From: Qaidamihabitans albus
GTDB lineage: Bacteria; Actinomycetota; Actinomycetes; Mycobacteriales; Pseudonocardiaceae
Direction of reading: 5' to 3'
DNA length: 64,000 bases
Assembly (NCBI RefSeq): GCF_016464705.1
Contig: NZ_JAEHOB010000001.1
Span: forward strand, 310,001-374,000
The notes beneath the pieces are model-generated. The model searched no databases, was not told where the DNA came from, and saw only the letters and a list, made by a program, of their open reading frames with translations. The position numbers were made by a program, and so were the translations under genes. This document shows, in pieces, positions 1-7,540 of the stretch (within the stretch, counting starts at the first letter, position 1; each line of letters starts with the position of its first letter).

Positions 1-586
1 GGGCGAGGCCGGTCAGCGAGTAGGCGAACAGCGGCGCCCCGCAGCCGTCCACGCCGGTGGCCGCGATCGGCTCACCGGTCAGCTCCGCCACCGTGCCGGC
101 GATGGCCTGCTGCAGCCGGTGCCGCTCATCCAGGTAGTCGCCCGTGGACCAGCCGTTGTGCACGCAGGTGGCCAGCATCCCGGCGTGCTTGCCCGAGCAG
201 TTCATCGCGCCGCGGCGGCTGCCGGGCCACGCGCGGATCGCGGCCAGCCTGCTCGGCTCGTGCAGCGGGTAGTCCGGCGGGCAGCGCAGGTCGTCCTCGG
301 TGAGCCCGGCCCGGCCGAGCAGCGCCGAAACGCCCTCGACATGCGCGGACTCCCCGCTGTGTGACGCGCACACCAGCGCCAGCTCGGCGGCGTCGACCCG
401 CAGGCCCGCGCGCAGCATGCCGAGGGCCTGCAACGGCTTCGTCGACGAGCGCGGATACACCGGCCGGTCGGTCTCGCCGATGGCGAGCCGCACGGAGCCG
501 TCCGGGGCGGTGATCACCAGTGCGCCGTGGTGGACGCTCTCGACGACCCCGGAGCGAACGACCTCGACGAGGGCGGGCCCGGTCAA
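1..586 (-). CDS. L-asparaginase II family protein, 3' part cut by window edge
   Basis: Reading from a TTG at 586, the protein begins TGPALVEVVRSGVVESVHHG and carries RSSTKPLQALGML, then MNCSGKHAGMLATC and GVDGCGAPLF. These are landmarks of the asparaginase II family (PF06089), which is thought to hydrolyse asparagine. About 195 residues are visible and the C-terminus lies beyond position 1. The TTG overlaps the TGA of the upstream rsiG gene (TTGA), so the two are probably translationally coupled. The start is inferred from this overlap because no ATG or GTG fits better. The family assignment is firm; the substrate is inferred. Confidence 0.85.
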   Translation of the reverse strand, partial: MTGPALVEVVRSGVVESVHHGALVITAPDGSVRLAIGETDRPVYPRSSTKPLQALGMLRAGLRVDAAELALVCASHSGESAHVEGVSALLGRAGLTEDDLRCPPDYPLHEPSRLAAIRAWPGSRRGAMNCSGKHAGMLATCVHNGWSTGDYLDERHRLQQAIAGTVAELTGEPIAATGVDGCGAPLFAYSLTGLA

Positions 587-1161
587 TCCGCGTCGTCCCT
601 CCGCCGCTCGCTGGCCAGCAGCTCGTCCACCGACGCCGTGCCCTGCGCGTAGCGGCCGGCGATCTCGGCGTTCAACGCGTCGACCACGGCCTGGACCTCG
701 CGCCGGCGCATCGAGACCGACGCCTCCTGCTCGCGGTAGGTGCTCAGCGTCTCGGCCAGCTTCTCGTCGGTGAGCGAGGACACGTCCGAGAGGTCCGCGT
801 CACCCACGAGCGCCTCGGCGCGCCGCCGGTACTCGCCCGCCCGGGACGGTTCGAGCGGCTGGTGACGGCCGGATCCCGCCGCCGGGCCGATGGCGTTGTC
901 GGCGAGGATCGTGGCGAGCTGGTCGACGATGCTGGCCTCGCCGCCGGAGCTGCGGCGCTGCTGCTCGGCGCGGACGATGTCGATGCGGGCGTGCAGCAGG
1001 CGGCGCAGGTAGGACAGGTCCGTCTCCTCCTGGGCGGCCTCGTCCCGCCGCTCGCGCAGGTTCGCCAGCGTCAGGGTGTTCAGGTCACGCACATAGTCGG
1101 CGGCGAGGACACGGTCGATGCGACGGCGCCCGCCGGGCCGGACTTCGATCACGGGGGTCAT
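583..1161 (-). CDS. rsiG: RsiG-like c-di-GMP-binding anti-sigma factor (AmfC family)
   Basis: This 192-residue protein is predicted to be two long helices. It has two copies of the RsiG c-di-GMP motif E-x3-S-x2-R-x3-Q-x3-D. The second copy is exact (E146, S150, R153, Q157, D161). The first has His in place of Gln (E46, S50, R53, H57, D61). In Streptomyces, RsiG armed with c-di-GMP sequesters the sporulation sigma factor WhiG (established for that family). The downstream asparaginase-family gene overlaps its stop codon. ATG at 1161 is used. No WhiG gene lies in this window, so the partner is inferred. A GGDEF protein is encoded at 16.8-17.6 kb. Confidence 0.85.
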   Translation of the reverse strand: MTPVIEVRPGGRRRIDRVLAADYVRDLNTLTLANLRERRDEAAQEETDLSYLRRLLHARIDIVRAEQQRRSSGGEASIVDQLATILADNAIGPAAGSGRHQPLEPSRAGEYRRRAEALVGDADLSDVSSLTDEKLAETLSTYREQEASVSMRRREVQAVVDALNAEIAGRYAQGTASVDELLASERRRDDAD

Positions 1162-1254
1162 CCTGCTCTACATCGGTCGGACACACCAGGGTGGGCACGC
1201 GACGGTACCGCAGTCACGTGATCGCTTGCCGCCGGTCCGGGCCTGAGCGCGTGT

Positions 1255-1303
1255 CCCCGATGCGGCGTTGGTTGCGTTGAGCGCACGCGGTGCCGCATTG
1301 GGG
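1255..1303 (-). terminator. Possible hairpin after ygfZ
   Basis: CCCCGATGCGGC (1255-1266) and GCCGCATTGGGG (1292-1303) pair over 11 of 12 positions around a 25-nt loop. The element lies 17 nt past the ygfZ stop and before rsiG on the same strand. The loop is large and there is no T tract, so a terminator role is only a suggestion. Confidence 0.35.
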
Positions 1304-1319
1304 CGCTGTGCTGTCGCTG

Positions 1320-2441
1320 CTACCCCCGCAGGCGCTGCGCCGCCTCCCGGCCCGGCGCCACCCGCTCACCGGGCACCGAGTCCGGATCGATCGAAGCCTG
1401 CACCACCCGGTCCTCGGCGCCGACCAGCAGCTCGGCTTCCGTCGGCGTCGAACGCTTGACCAGCGCGAGGGCGACCGGGCCCAGCTCGTGGTGCTGCGCC
1501 ACGCTGCCCACCCGGCCGACCGTCCGGTCGCCGAGCAGCACGGGATCACCCGTCTCCGGGTAGATCTCCGGCGACCCGTCGAGGTGCAGCAGCACCAGAT
1601 GCCGCGGCGGCTTCCCGACGTTGTGCACCTTCGACACCGTCTCCTGCCCCCGGTAGCAGCCCTTCGCGACGTGCGCGGCCGAGCCGATCCAGTTCACCTC
1701 GTGCGGGATCGTGCGCTCGTCGGTGTCGACGTCGAGACGCGGGCGCAGCGACTCCACCCGCAGCGCGTCGAACGTCCAGATCCCGGCGGGCCGCGCACCC
1801 GCGTCGGTGAGCCTGCCCCACCATTCATCCAGCGCGGTCCTCGGCACGAGCAGGTCCACGGCGTCGTGGCCGGGCCAGGGCATGCGGCGCGCGAACCCGC
1901 CGCCGGGCAGATCGGCGACGGCATAGGGCTCGCCGGCGAGCTCGACGTCGAGGACCTTCGGGATCTCCGGGCCGAGCAGCGTGAGCACGGCCAGCTCGCC
2001 GGTGGCGTCGGTCAGCTCCACCTTGGCCCAGAACTTCATCGCCTCGAGGTACTCCAGCAGGGTCTGCTTCCCGCCCTTCGGCAGCGCACTGGTCGCCTGC
2101 GGCTGCGGATCCGAGTCCAGCCAGACGGTGCCGTCGGTGTGCGCGAGCACCATGTGCGTGTCGATCCGGCCGTGGCTGTCGAGCACGAGTGCCTCCGTGC
2201 CCGATCCCTCGGGCAAGGCGGTGACGTGCTGCGAGATCACCAGGTGCAACCACGACAGCCGCTCCTCGCCGCGGACCGCGATCACCTCCCGGTGCGATCG
2301 GTCCACGACGGTGACCCCGCGCACCGCCGTGCGTTGCTCGGCGAACGGGTCACCCCAGTGCCAGGGGATCCCGGTCTCCGGATGGCCTTCGGGCGTTGCG
2401 ACCGCGCCATGGTGGTCGAGCAGCGGCGACTGGTACGTCAT
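1320..2441 (-). CDS. ygfZ: YgfZ/GcvT-type folate-binding protein, Fe-S cluster maintenance
   Basis: This 373-residue protein carries the YgfZ signature KGCYRGQETV at about residue 260; the family motif is K-G-C-Y-x-G-Q-E with a redox-active Cys. The N-terminal half has the aminomethyltransferase (GcvT) fold. YgfZ proteins use folate to support assembly or repair of certain iron-sulfur proteins. The start at 2441 (MTYQSPLLDHHG) was preferred because longer in-frame reading runs antisense into the divergent pabC. The two starts are only about 30 bp apart, so their promoters share this gap. Confidence 0.88.
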   Translation of the reverse strand: MTYQSPLLDHHGAVATPEGHPETGIPWHWGDPFAEQRTAVRGVTVVDRSHREVIAVRGEERLSWLHLVISQHVTALPEGSGTEALVLDSHGRIDTHMVLAHTDGTVWLDSDPQPQATSALPKGGKQTLLEYLEAMKFWAKVELTDATGELAVLTLLGPEIPKVLDVELAGEPYAVADLPGGGFARRMPWPGHDAVDLLVPRTALDEWWGRLTDAGARPAGIWTFDALRVESLRPRLDVDTDERTIPHEVNWIGSAAHVAKGCYRGQETVSKVHNVGKPPRHLVLLHLDGSPEIYPETGDPVLLGDRTVGRVGSVAQHHELGPVALALVKRSTPTEAELLVGAEDRVVQASIDPDSVPGERVAPGREAAQRLRG

Positions 2442-2472
2442 GTCCTCGATCGTATGTGAGTACGGTGGCCCC

Positions 2473-3324
2473 ATGCGCGTGCTCGCCTTCCTCGACGGAA
2501 CCCTGGCCGATCCCACCGCGGCCCACATCCGGGTCGACGACCTCGGATTGCTCCGCGGTGACGGCGTCTTCGAGACGGTCCTCGTCGTCGACGGCCGGCC
2601 CCGGGAGCTCGGTCCGCACCTCGACCGGCTGGCCAGGTCCGCGGCGATGCTCGACCTGCCCGAGCCGGACCGGGCGGCGTGGGAACGGGTGACGCGGCTG
2701 GTGATCGACAACTGGTCCGGCCCGTCCGAGATGGCGCTGAAGCTGGTCTACACGCGCGGCGTCGAGGACGACCCGACCGCGACACCGACCGCGTTCGCGG
2801 TGGGCAGCGAGATCAGCGACAGGTACGTGCGGGCCAGGGCCGACGGCGTCGCCGCGGTCACCCTCGACCGGGGCATCGACCCGGGGCTGGCGGACCGTGC
2901 GCCGTGGCTGCTGCTCGGCGCCAAGTCGCTGTCCTACGCCATCAACATGGCGGCCTGGCGGGAGGCCGCCCGGCGCGGCGCCGCGGACGTCATCTTCACC
3001 GGCACCGACGGCTCCGTGCTGGAAGGGCCGACCTCCAACGTGATCCTCGCGCGCGGCCGGACGCTCTACACGCCGCCGCCGTCCATCGGCATCCTGCGCG
3101 GCACCACCCAGGAGAGCGTGTTCCGGGCCGCCGAGCGGCTGGGCTGGAGCACGAAGGTCGAACCGCTGGCGGCGGCGGATCTGCCCTCGGCGGACGGCGT
3201 TTTCCTCGCCTCGTCGGTGCGCAAGCTGACCAGGGTGCACACGCTGGACGGCGAACCGTTGCCGGACTCCGCCGCGATCCACGCGGAGCTGGCGCAGGCC
3301 TACGAGGACGAGTACGCCTCGTGA
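2473..3324 (+). CDS. pabC: Class IV aminotransferase, probably aminodeoxychorismate lyase
   Basis: This 283-residue fold-type IV PLP enzyme has a Schiff-base lysine in GAKSLSYAINMA (K151) and the cofactor-phosphate loop EGPTSNVI. PabC releases pyruvate from aminodeoxychorismate to give p-aminobenzoate for folate. A branched-chain or D-amino-acid aminotransferase cannot be excluded from sequence alone. It is divergent from ygfZ. Its C-terminus ends in Ala-Ser and the TGA (3322-3324) lies inside the left arm of a dispersed palindrome, so the repeat supplies the stop. The neighbouring folate-binding YgfZ and the position next to a nitrobindin gene match the mycobacterial order. Confidence 0.8.
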   Translation: MRVLAFLDGTLADPTAAHIRVDDLGLLRGDGVFETVLVVDGRPRELGPHLDRLARSAAMLDLPEPDRAAWERVTRLVIDNWSGPSEMALKLVYTRGVEDDPTATPTAFAVGSEISDRYVRARADGVAAVTLDRGIDPGLADRAPWLLLGAKSLSYAINMAAWREAARRGAADVIFTGTDGSVLEGPTSNVILARGRTLYTPPPSIGILRGTTQESVFRAAERLGWSTKVEPLAAADLPSADGVFLASSVRKLTRVHTLDGEPLPDSAAIHAELAQAYEDEYAS

Positions 3325-3363
3325 GTGCGCACGCGAGTTAGAACTCGTGTGCGCACTCACGAG
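3318..3363. repeat. Dispersed 46-bp palindrome, copy 1
   Basis: Two 22-nt arms flank a 2-nt centre. The left arm starts CTCGTGAGTGCGCAC and the right arm ends GTGCGCACTCACGAG. One arm position differs, and it can still form a G-U pair in RNA. The copy lies between convergent pabC and the nitrobindin gene and contains the pabC stop codon. It is likely to act as a two-way terminator. It is the best conserved of six copies in this window (3318, 13480, 18320, 23872, 46367, 55056). Confidence 0.9.
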
Positions 3364-3368
3364 GGGCG

Positions 3369-3998
3369 TTAGCCGACGACGCGGTGCAGTAGCGCCGACG
3401 CGTGCGGCGTCATCGGCTCGCCGACCATGGCGCGTTCCTCGACGTAGCCGAGGTCGCCGTTGCCCACGATCCCGTAGAGCCGCTTCGCGGCCGTGACGTC
3501 CTTGGCGCTGACGCTGCGCACGACCGCGTCGGTGCCCAGCTCCCACGCCGTCTGCTTCGTCGGCTTGCCGTAGAACAGTTCGAGGATGCCGCTGGAGTGG
3601 GTGAGCAGCAGTTCGATCGTGTCGTCCGCCTGCGGCCGCCACCAGCCGGTCTCGCGCGCGGCGGGCCGGATCACGTTGCCGTCGGCGTCGAGCAGCCACG
3701 AGCGGGCCTCGTGGCACAGAAAAGGGCGACCGTCGTGGGAGATGGTGAGCTGCTGCGCGAACCGGAACGGGCCGTCGATCGTCGGATAGCTGATCTCACC
3801 CTCGCCGCGCCACACACCGACCAGGGGCAGCAGCGCCAGGCAGGCGTCGTTGAGGCTCGGCCCCTCGCGCAGGTTGGCCGTGTCGCCCTGGATGGGCAGG
3901 TCGTCGAGCTGTGGGATGTTGCGCCCGGCCGTGCTCTCGGCTCGCTCGGCCGCGGCGCGGATCGCCTCGTCACCGCTGGAAGTCATCGAACCCGGCAC
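3369..3998 (-). CDS. Nitrobindin-like heme-binding beta-barrel protein
   Basis: This 209-residue protein belongs to the FABP-like THAP4/nitrobindin family (PF08768). The N-terminal barrel motif [12 protein letters not shown] matches the family G-x-W-x-G-x-G. Members bind ferric heme and are linked to NO or peroxynitrite handling; the M. tuberculosis relative is Rv0813c. GTG at 3998 follows immediately after the TGA of the upstream 32-residue membrane peptide, which favours this start through coupling. An ATG at 3986 ([10 protein letters not shown]) is the alternative. The 3' end faces pabC across a palindromic repeat. Confidence 0.8.
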   Translation of the reverse strand: MPGSMTSSGDEAIRAAAERAESTAGRNIPQLDDLPIQGDTANLREGPSLNDACLALLPLVGVWRGEGEISYPTIDGPFRFAQQLTISHDGRPFLCHEARSWLLDADGNVIRPAARETGWWRPQADDTIELLLTHSSGILELFYGKPTKQTAWELGTDAVVRSVSAKDVTAAKRLYGIVGNGDLGYVEERAMVGEPMTPHASALLHRVVG

Positions 3999-4097
3999 TC
4001 AGCGCTGATCGGAGTACAGCCGGTAGACGACGTAGCCACCGAACCATGTCGTGGCGACGATGGCCAGCACCAGCAGCGTCGTAAACAGAATTTCCAC
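3999..4097 (-). CDS. 32-residue single-pass membrane peptide
   Basis: From a GTG at 4097 the frame reads MEILFTTLLVLAIVATTWFG, then a short C-terminus ending YSDQR. One hydrophobic helix (about residues 3-24) spans the membrane and the charged tail follows. A purine-rich GGAGGGG lies upstream. Its TGA abuts the GTG of the nitrobindin gene, so the two form a coupled pair. I do not recognise a named family. The coupling and coherent composition argue that it is real. Confidence 0.6.
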   Translation of the reverse strand: MEILFTTLLVLAIVATTWFGGYVVYRLYSDQR

Positions 4098-4177
4098 GGG
4101 CGAAGGATAACCCCTCCGCCCCGGACGCGGTGAAGGCCACCAGCACGGATGCCGGTGGCCTTCACTACACGAAACCG

Positions 4178-4483
4178 TCAGGCGACCGCGATGGCGACCT
4201 GGTGCAGCCCGGGGCCTTCGGCGCTGACCGAAGCCTCGCCGTTGCCGGAGCGGTGCAGCGCGCGCACCGTCCAGCTGCCCGGGGCGGCGTAGAACCGGAA
4301 GTCACCCTCCGCGGAGGCCTGCACCTCGCCGGCGAACTCGCCGTCGGCGTCGAGCAGCCGCACGAAGGCGCCACCGAGCGGCCCTTCGCCGCCGGTCACC
4401 TTGCCCGCGACGACGACCTGTCCGTTCGTGTCCGCGTCGGCGGCGATCGCCGTCTGCGCGGGGGCACCGCAACCGTCACTCAT
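4178..4483 (-). CDS. sseC: DUF1416 protein SseC, partner of sulfurtransferase
   Basis: This 101-residue protein starts MSDGCGAPAQTA and is predicted to be a small beta-sandwich (transthyretin-like) fold. It matches DUF1416, known in mycobacteria as SseC, which is always found next to a CysA/SseA-type sulfurtransferase. The biochemical role is not established. The ATG overlaps the TGA of sseA (ATGA), so translation is coupled. It is the last gene of the sulfur operon reading leftward. About 80 nt then separate it from the membrane peptide gene. Confidence 0.88.
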   Translation of the reverse strand: MSDGCGAPAQTAIAADADTNGQVVVAGKVTGGEGPLGGAFVRLLDADGEFAGEVQASAEGDFRFYAAPGSWTVRALHRSGNGEASVSAEGPGLHQVAIAVA

Positions 4484-5319
4484 CACTTCGCTCCCGTCTC
4501 GACCGGCACGCCGACCAGCGAGCCGTACTCCGTCCACGAACCGTCGTAGTTCTTCACGTCCTCGAGCCCGATCAGCTCGTGCAGCGCGAACCAGGTGTGG
4601 CTGGAACGCTCGCCGATCCGGCAGTAGGCGATGGTCGGCTTCGAGGTGTCCAGACCCGCCTCCCGGTAGAGCTCGGCGAGCTCCTCGGCGGACTTGAACG
4701 TGCCGTCCTCGTTGGCCGCCTTGGACCACGGCACGTTCACCGCACTCGGGATGTGGCCGGCCCGCTGCGCGGACTCCTGCGGCAGGTGCGCCGGCGCCAG
4801 CAGCTTGCCGGAGAACTCGTCCGGCGAGCGCACGTCCACCAGGTTCTTGGTGTTGATCGCGTCCACGACCTCGTCCCGGAACGCCCGCAGGCTGAGGTCC
4901 TGGTCCTTGGCGGTGTAGTTCGTGCGCTCGCGCTTGACCTCGTCGGTGCTCAGCTCGCGGCCGTCGAGCTCCCACTTCTTGCGGCCGCCGTCGAGGAGCT
5001 TGACCTTGTCGTGGCCGTAGAGCTTGAAGTACCAGTACGCGTACGCGGCGAACCAGTTGTTGTTGCCGCCGTAGAGGACCACCAGGTCGTCGTTGCCGAT
5101 GCCCTTCTCCGACAGCAGCGCCTCGAAGCCGGCCCTGTCGACGAAGTCCCGGCGGACCGGGTCCTGCAGGTCGTTCTTCCAGTCGATCTTCACCGCCCCC
5201 GGGATGTGCCCGCCGTCATAGGCGGTGGTGTCCTCGTCGACCTCGGCGAACACCACGCCGGGAGTGTTGAGGTTGTCCTCTGCCCACTGGGTGGTGACCA
5301 GGACGTCTTCACGGCTCAT
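4483..5319 (-). CDS. sseA: Thiosulfate sulfurtransferase (two rhodanese domains)
   Basis: This 278-residue tandem rhodanese has an inactive N-terminal domain (about 1-130) and a catalytic C-terminal domain. The active loop CRIGERSS begins at C233, the persulfide-carrying cysteine. It transfers sulfane sulfur from thiosulfate to cyanide or thiol acceptors and feeds sulfur metabolism. The mycobacterial counterparts are CysA2/CysA3, also paired with SseC. It lies 49 nt downstream of the DUF4395 gene and overlaps sseC. The cysteine leader peptide upstream of DUF4395 probably controls it too. Confidence 0.9.
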   Translation of the reverse strand: MSREDVLVTTQWAEDNLNTPGVVFAEVDEDTTAYDGGHIPGAVKIDWKNDLQDPVRRDFVDRAGFEALLSEKGIGNDDLVVLYGGNNNWFAAYAYWYFKLYGHDKVKLLDGGRKKWELDGRELSTDEVKRERTNYTAKDQDLSLRAFRDEVVDAINTKNLVDVRSPDEFSGKLLAPAHLPQESAQRAGHIPSAVNVPWSKAANEDGTFKSAEELAELYREAGLDTSKPTIAYCRIGERSSHTWFALHELIGLEDVKNYDGSWTEYGSLVGVPVETGAK

Positions 5320-5368
5320 TGAGCGGCACTCACTTTCTCTACTCGTTTTCTCGATCGGGGGACTGTCT

Positions 5369-5803
5369 TCACGCTTGCCCGGCGCGTGGTGTGAACCGCC
5401 GGAGGAGCAGGTAAGCCTCGCAGCCGAGGCAGAAGTTGAACGCCGCGTTGAGGAACGCGGCGAACAGGGCGAACGCCGTCGCCACGATGCCCACCGTCGT
5501 CAGCCCGGACGCGTAACCGACCGTGCCGACGAGGGCGAACACGAAACCGACCGCCTGCGCGAACCGCAGCGGCGCCGCATCCTCACGTTCGGTGGTCGGC
5601 CGCAGCCGGGGCGCGACGAGCAGCCGGTAGAGCACCGAGTACGGGGCCGGCCGCAACCCCACGAAGGCACCGATGGCGAACACCACCGTCTGCGCCGCGA
5701 GCAGCGGCCACCAGCCGGTGACCAGCACCACGGCCAGCACCACCGTGGTCACCGCCGCGGCGAAGCGCGGGCCGCGGGGGTCGACCGCGGGACTTGCTGA
5801 CAT
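5369..5803 (-). CDS. DUF4395 integral membrane protein
   Basis: This 144-residue protein has about four hydrophobic segments (roughly 15-35, 38-55, 80-100, 105-130) and a C-terminal FCLGCEAYLLLRR. The C-x-x-C is typical of DUF4395 and could be redox-active at the membrane. An AGGAGGTGCC ribosome site directly precedes the ATG at 5803. It is found beside thioredoxin and sulfurtransferase genes in many actinobacteria and probably works with them, perhaps moving reducing equivalents (inference). The 31-nt gap to the cysteine leader peptide suggests attenuation control. Confidence 0.78.
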   Translation of the reverse strand: MSASPAVDPRGPRFAAAVTTVVLAVVLVTGWWPLLAAQTVVFAIGAFVGLRPAPYSVLYRLLVAPRLRPTTEREDAAPLRFAQAVGFVFALVGTVGYASGLTTVGIVATAFALFAAFLNAAFNFCLGCEAYLLLRRFTPRAGQA

Positions 5804-5834
5804 GGCACCTCCTGAGCTGGACGTCGAGCCGGAA

Positions 5835-5924
5835 CTATCGGCACGACGAACACAGGCTGCTGCGCACGCGGCACAGATCCACCGCGCGGCGCTGCGTCAG
5901 GAGGTGAAGGGGCAGCCGGTCCAC
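5835..5924 (-). CDS. Cysteine-rich leader peptide (cis-acting attenuator)
   Basis: A 29-residue reading frame starts at GTG 5924 and contains RRAVDLCRVRSSLCSSCR, ending directly at TAG. The R-x-VDL-x-R-x-x-S-x-x-C core is the signature of actinobacterial sulfur-operon leader peptides. Polycysteine leaders of this kind act as cysteine-responsive attenuators in mycobacteria (established there). A TACCCT -10 lies 7 nt before the GTG, so the transcript is probably leaderless. Ribosome stalling at the three Cys codons would then govern DUF4395, sseA and sseC. The peptide lies after thioredoxin and before DUF4395. Confidence 0.75.
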   Translation of the reverse strand: MDRLPLHLLTQRRAVDLCRVRSSLCSSCR

Positions 5925-5931
5925 GGCGCCA

Positions 5932-5937
5932 AGGGTA
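5932..5937 (-). promoter_or_regulatory. -10 element for leaderless cysteine-leader transcript
   Basis: TACCCT (minus strand) ends exactly 7 nt before the GTG of the leader peptide. This matches the TANNNT spacing of leaderless actinobacterial promoters. A weak TTCCCA lies 17 nt further upstream as a possible -35. Confidence 0.5.
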
Positions 5938-6019
5938 CCCAGACTCCCTGACAGTGGGAACAGCGTTCAGTCTGTGGGACGAGCGGCGCCGGCGCCGTCC
6001 TACCAGGTGGGAGGGCCGC

Positions 6020-6445
6020 TCAGCCGAGGTGCGGTTCGAGAGCGGCGAGCAGCTCCCCGCTCCGGGGGACGCCGCTGACGCGCAGCAACTCCTCACCGGC
6101 GCGGCCGAGCGCGAGGGTGGTCGGGGTCCGGAGCACGCCGAGTTCCTGTGCCACCTGCGGCCGGTTCGTCACGTCCAGCTCGACGTGGTGCAGCCCTTCG
6201 GTGCGCTCGGCCAGGCCGGCCAGCACCGTGCGGGCCTGCCTGCACGGCGCGCAGAAGGTGGTCGAGAGCTGGACCAGGGTCACGCTCGCCGCGGGGTCGA
6301 GGGCCTCCACGACCGGCCCCGGCAGTGTCCGTGGTGTCTGTCCGGCCCGCCCCGAACCGCGGATCCGCCCGTTGCGGGCGGCGAGCACGCCACCCGCGAC
6401 CAGGCCGGCCACCAGCGTGGCGACCAGGACCCACAGACCGGTCAT
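6020..6445 (-). CDS. Membrane-anchored thioredoxin-family protein
   Basis: This 141-residue protein has an N-terminal hydrophobic anchor (about residues 3-24) and a thioredoxin domain with redox motif FCAPCRQA near residue 65. The cis-proline region follows as LRTPTTLAL. It corresponds to the ThiX position (Rv0816c) in mycobacteria. GAGGAAC precedes the ATG at 6445. It lies between lmeA upstream and the cysteine leader downstream, so a separate promoter drives the genes after it. The likely role is extracytoplasmic or membrane thiol exchange. Confidence 0.82.
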   Translation of the reverse strand: MTGLWVLVATLVAGLVAGGVLAARNGRIRGSGRAGQTPRTLPGPVVEALDPAASVTLVQLSTTFCAPCRQARTVLAGLAERTEGLHHVELDVTNRPQVAQELGVLRTPTTLALGRAGEELLRVSGVPRSGELLAALEPHLG

Positions 6446-6459
6446 GGCATGTTCCTCGG

Positions 6460-6491
<32 letters not shown>

Positions 6492-7373
6492 TCACTGTCC
6501 CGCGGACGCCCCGGAGAAGGTCACGTTGCTGGCCTTGCCCTTGATGGTGATGGAGCCGGGATCGACCTTGACGGTCGTCGGCGTCACCGTGAAGGGCAGC
6601 TCACCGGTGTTGATGTCCGCCTCGAAGTTCGGCAGGAGCGCCTCCTGCACCTCCCGGGGAACGACCGTCGTCTCCCGGTCATTCCCGAACTGGAGCCGCT
6701 GCGGCGTGATGCGGATCGCGGTGCCGTCGAGTTCGATCATGGCGAAGGCGAAGATCTCGACCCGCTCCCCCGCGATCTGTGCCTCGCCGGAGAGCCGCAC
6801 GCCCGCGGTCGAGCCCTCCTCCGAGTCCGTCGAGCCGGAGCCCGAGTCCGGGTCGCCCGTGCCGTCGGAGCCCTCGCCGCTGCGGACGTACTCCTCCGAG
6901 GCCGGTTCGATCCGCAGGTTCTCGATGTTGGTCAGCGGCTCGACGCGGGAGATGTCGCTGGCCTTCAGCGTCACCTGTCCCTCGAGGTCGCCGATGGTGA
7001 TCGCCTCCATGTTGCCCGCGGTCAGGTCCGACAGCGGCGCGGTGACGTCGCGCAGGTCGGCCCGGATCGCGACGTCGCGGAGCGTGTCCTGCACCGGAAC
7101 CCCCTCCGCGGAGACGGTGATGTGGTCGTACTCGCCGGACAACGCCTGGGTGGCGAACGGGAAGCCGTTGATCGTCACCGCCGGGTCGTCGGCGAGGCCG
7201 AGCTGCTCGCGGGCCTTCTGTGACACGGTGTGCTCGGCGAACGCGGCGGCGGCGAAGTCGGCACCCACGAGCAGTCCGACGAAGACCACGAGTACGACGA
7301 AGATCTTCCTCGCCCGGCGGCCTTTGCGCCGGCCGGAGGGCCGGGTTTGCCGAGTCACCACAGCGTTGCTCAC
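6492..7373 (-). CDS. lmeA: LmeA-like DUF2993 lipid-binding protein
   Basis: From GTG 7373 the 293-residue product has a short basic N-terminus, one membrane helix (IFVVLVVFVGLLVGADFAA) and a DUF2993 domain. Mycobacterial LmeA (Rv0817c) is a periplasmic phospholipid-binding protein needed for lipomannan mannan elongation. An acidic Ser/Gly/Asp-rich linker (about residues 165-190) interrupts the domain. A longer in-frame extension to 7523 exists but runs through the glnR promoter region, so GTG 7373 is preferred. It heads the leftward sulfur/thioredoxin run and is divergent from glnR. Confidence 0.75.
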   Translation of the reverse strand: MSNAVVTRQTRPSGRRKGRRARKIFVVLVVFVGLLVGADFAAAAFAEHTVSQKAREQLGLADDPAVTINGFPFATQALSGEYDHITVSAEGVPVQDTLRDVAIRADLRDVTAPLSDLTAGNMEAITIGDLEGQVTLKASDISRVEPLTNIENLRIEPASEEYVRSGEGSDGTGDPDSGSGSTDSEEGSTAGVRLSGEAQIAGERVEIFAFAMIELDGTAIRITPQRLQFGNDRETTVVPREVQEALLPNFEADINTGELPFTVTPTTVKVDPGSITIKGKASNVTFSGASAGQ

Positions 7374-7540
7374 AATCGCGTCCGATCTGTTACCTGGCAG
7401 GCTCTTTACCCCGTGGGACCCCGTACGACCTCGTGTGATGCCGATTTCACGGGCGAGACAGTCCGGTTTCCACCCGCTATTCTCCTTGAGGACCGGCCGG
7501 AGCTGTACGCGAGGCGATCCCAAGATATAGGGCGGTGGCC

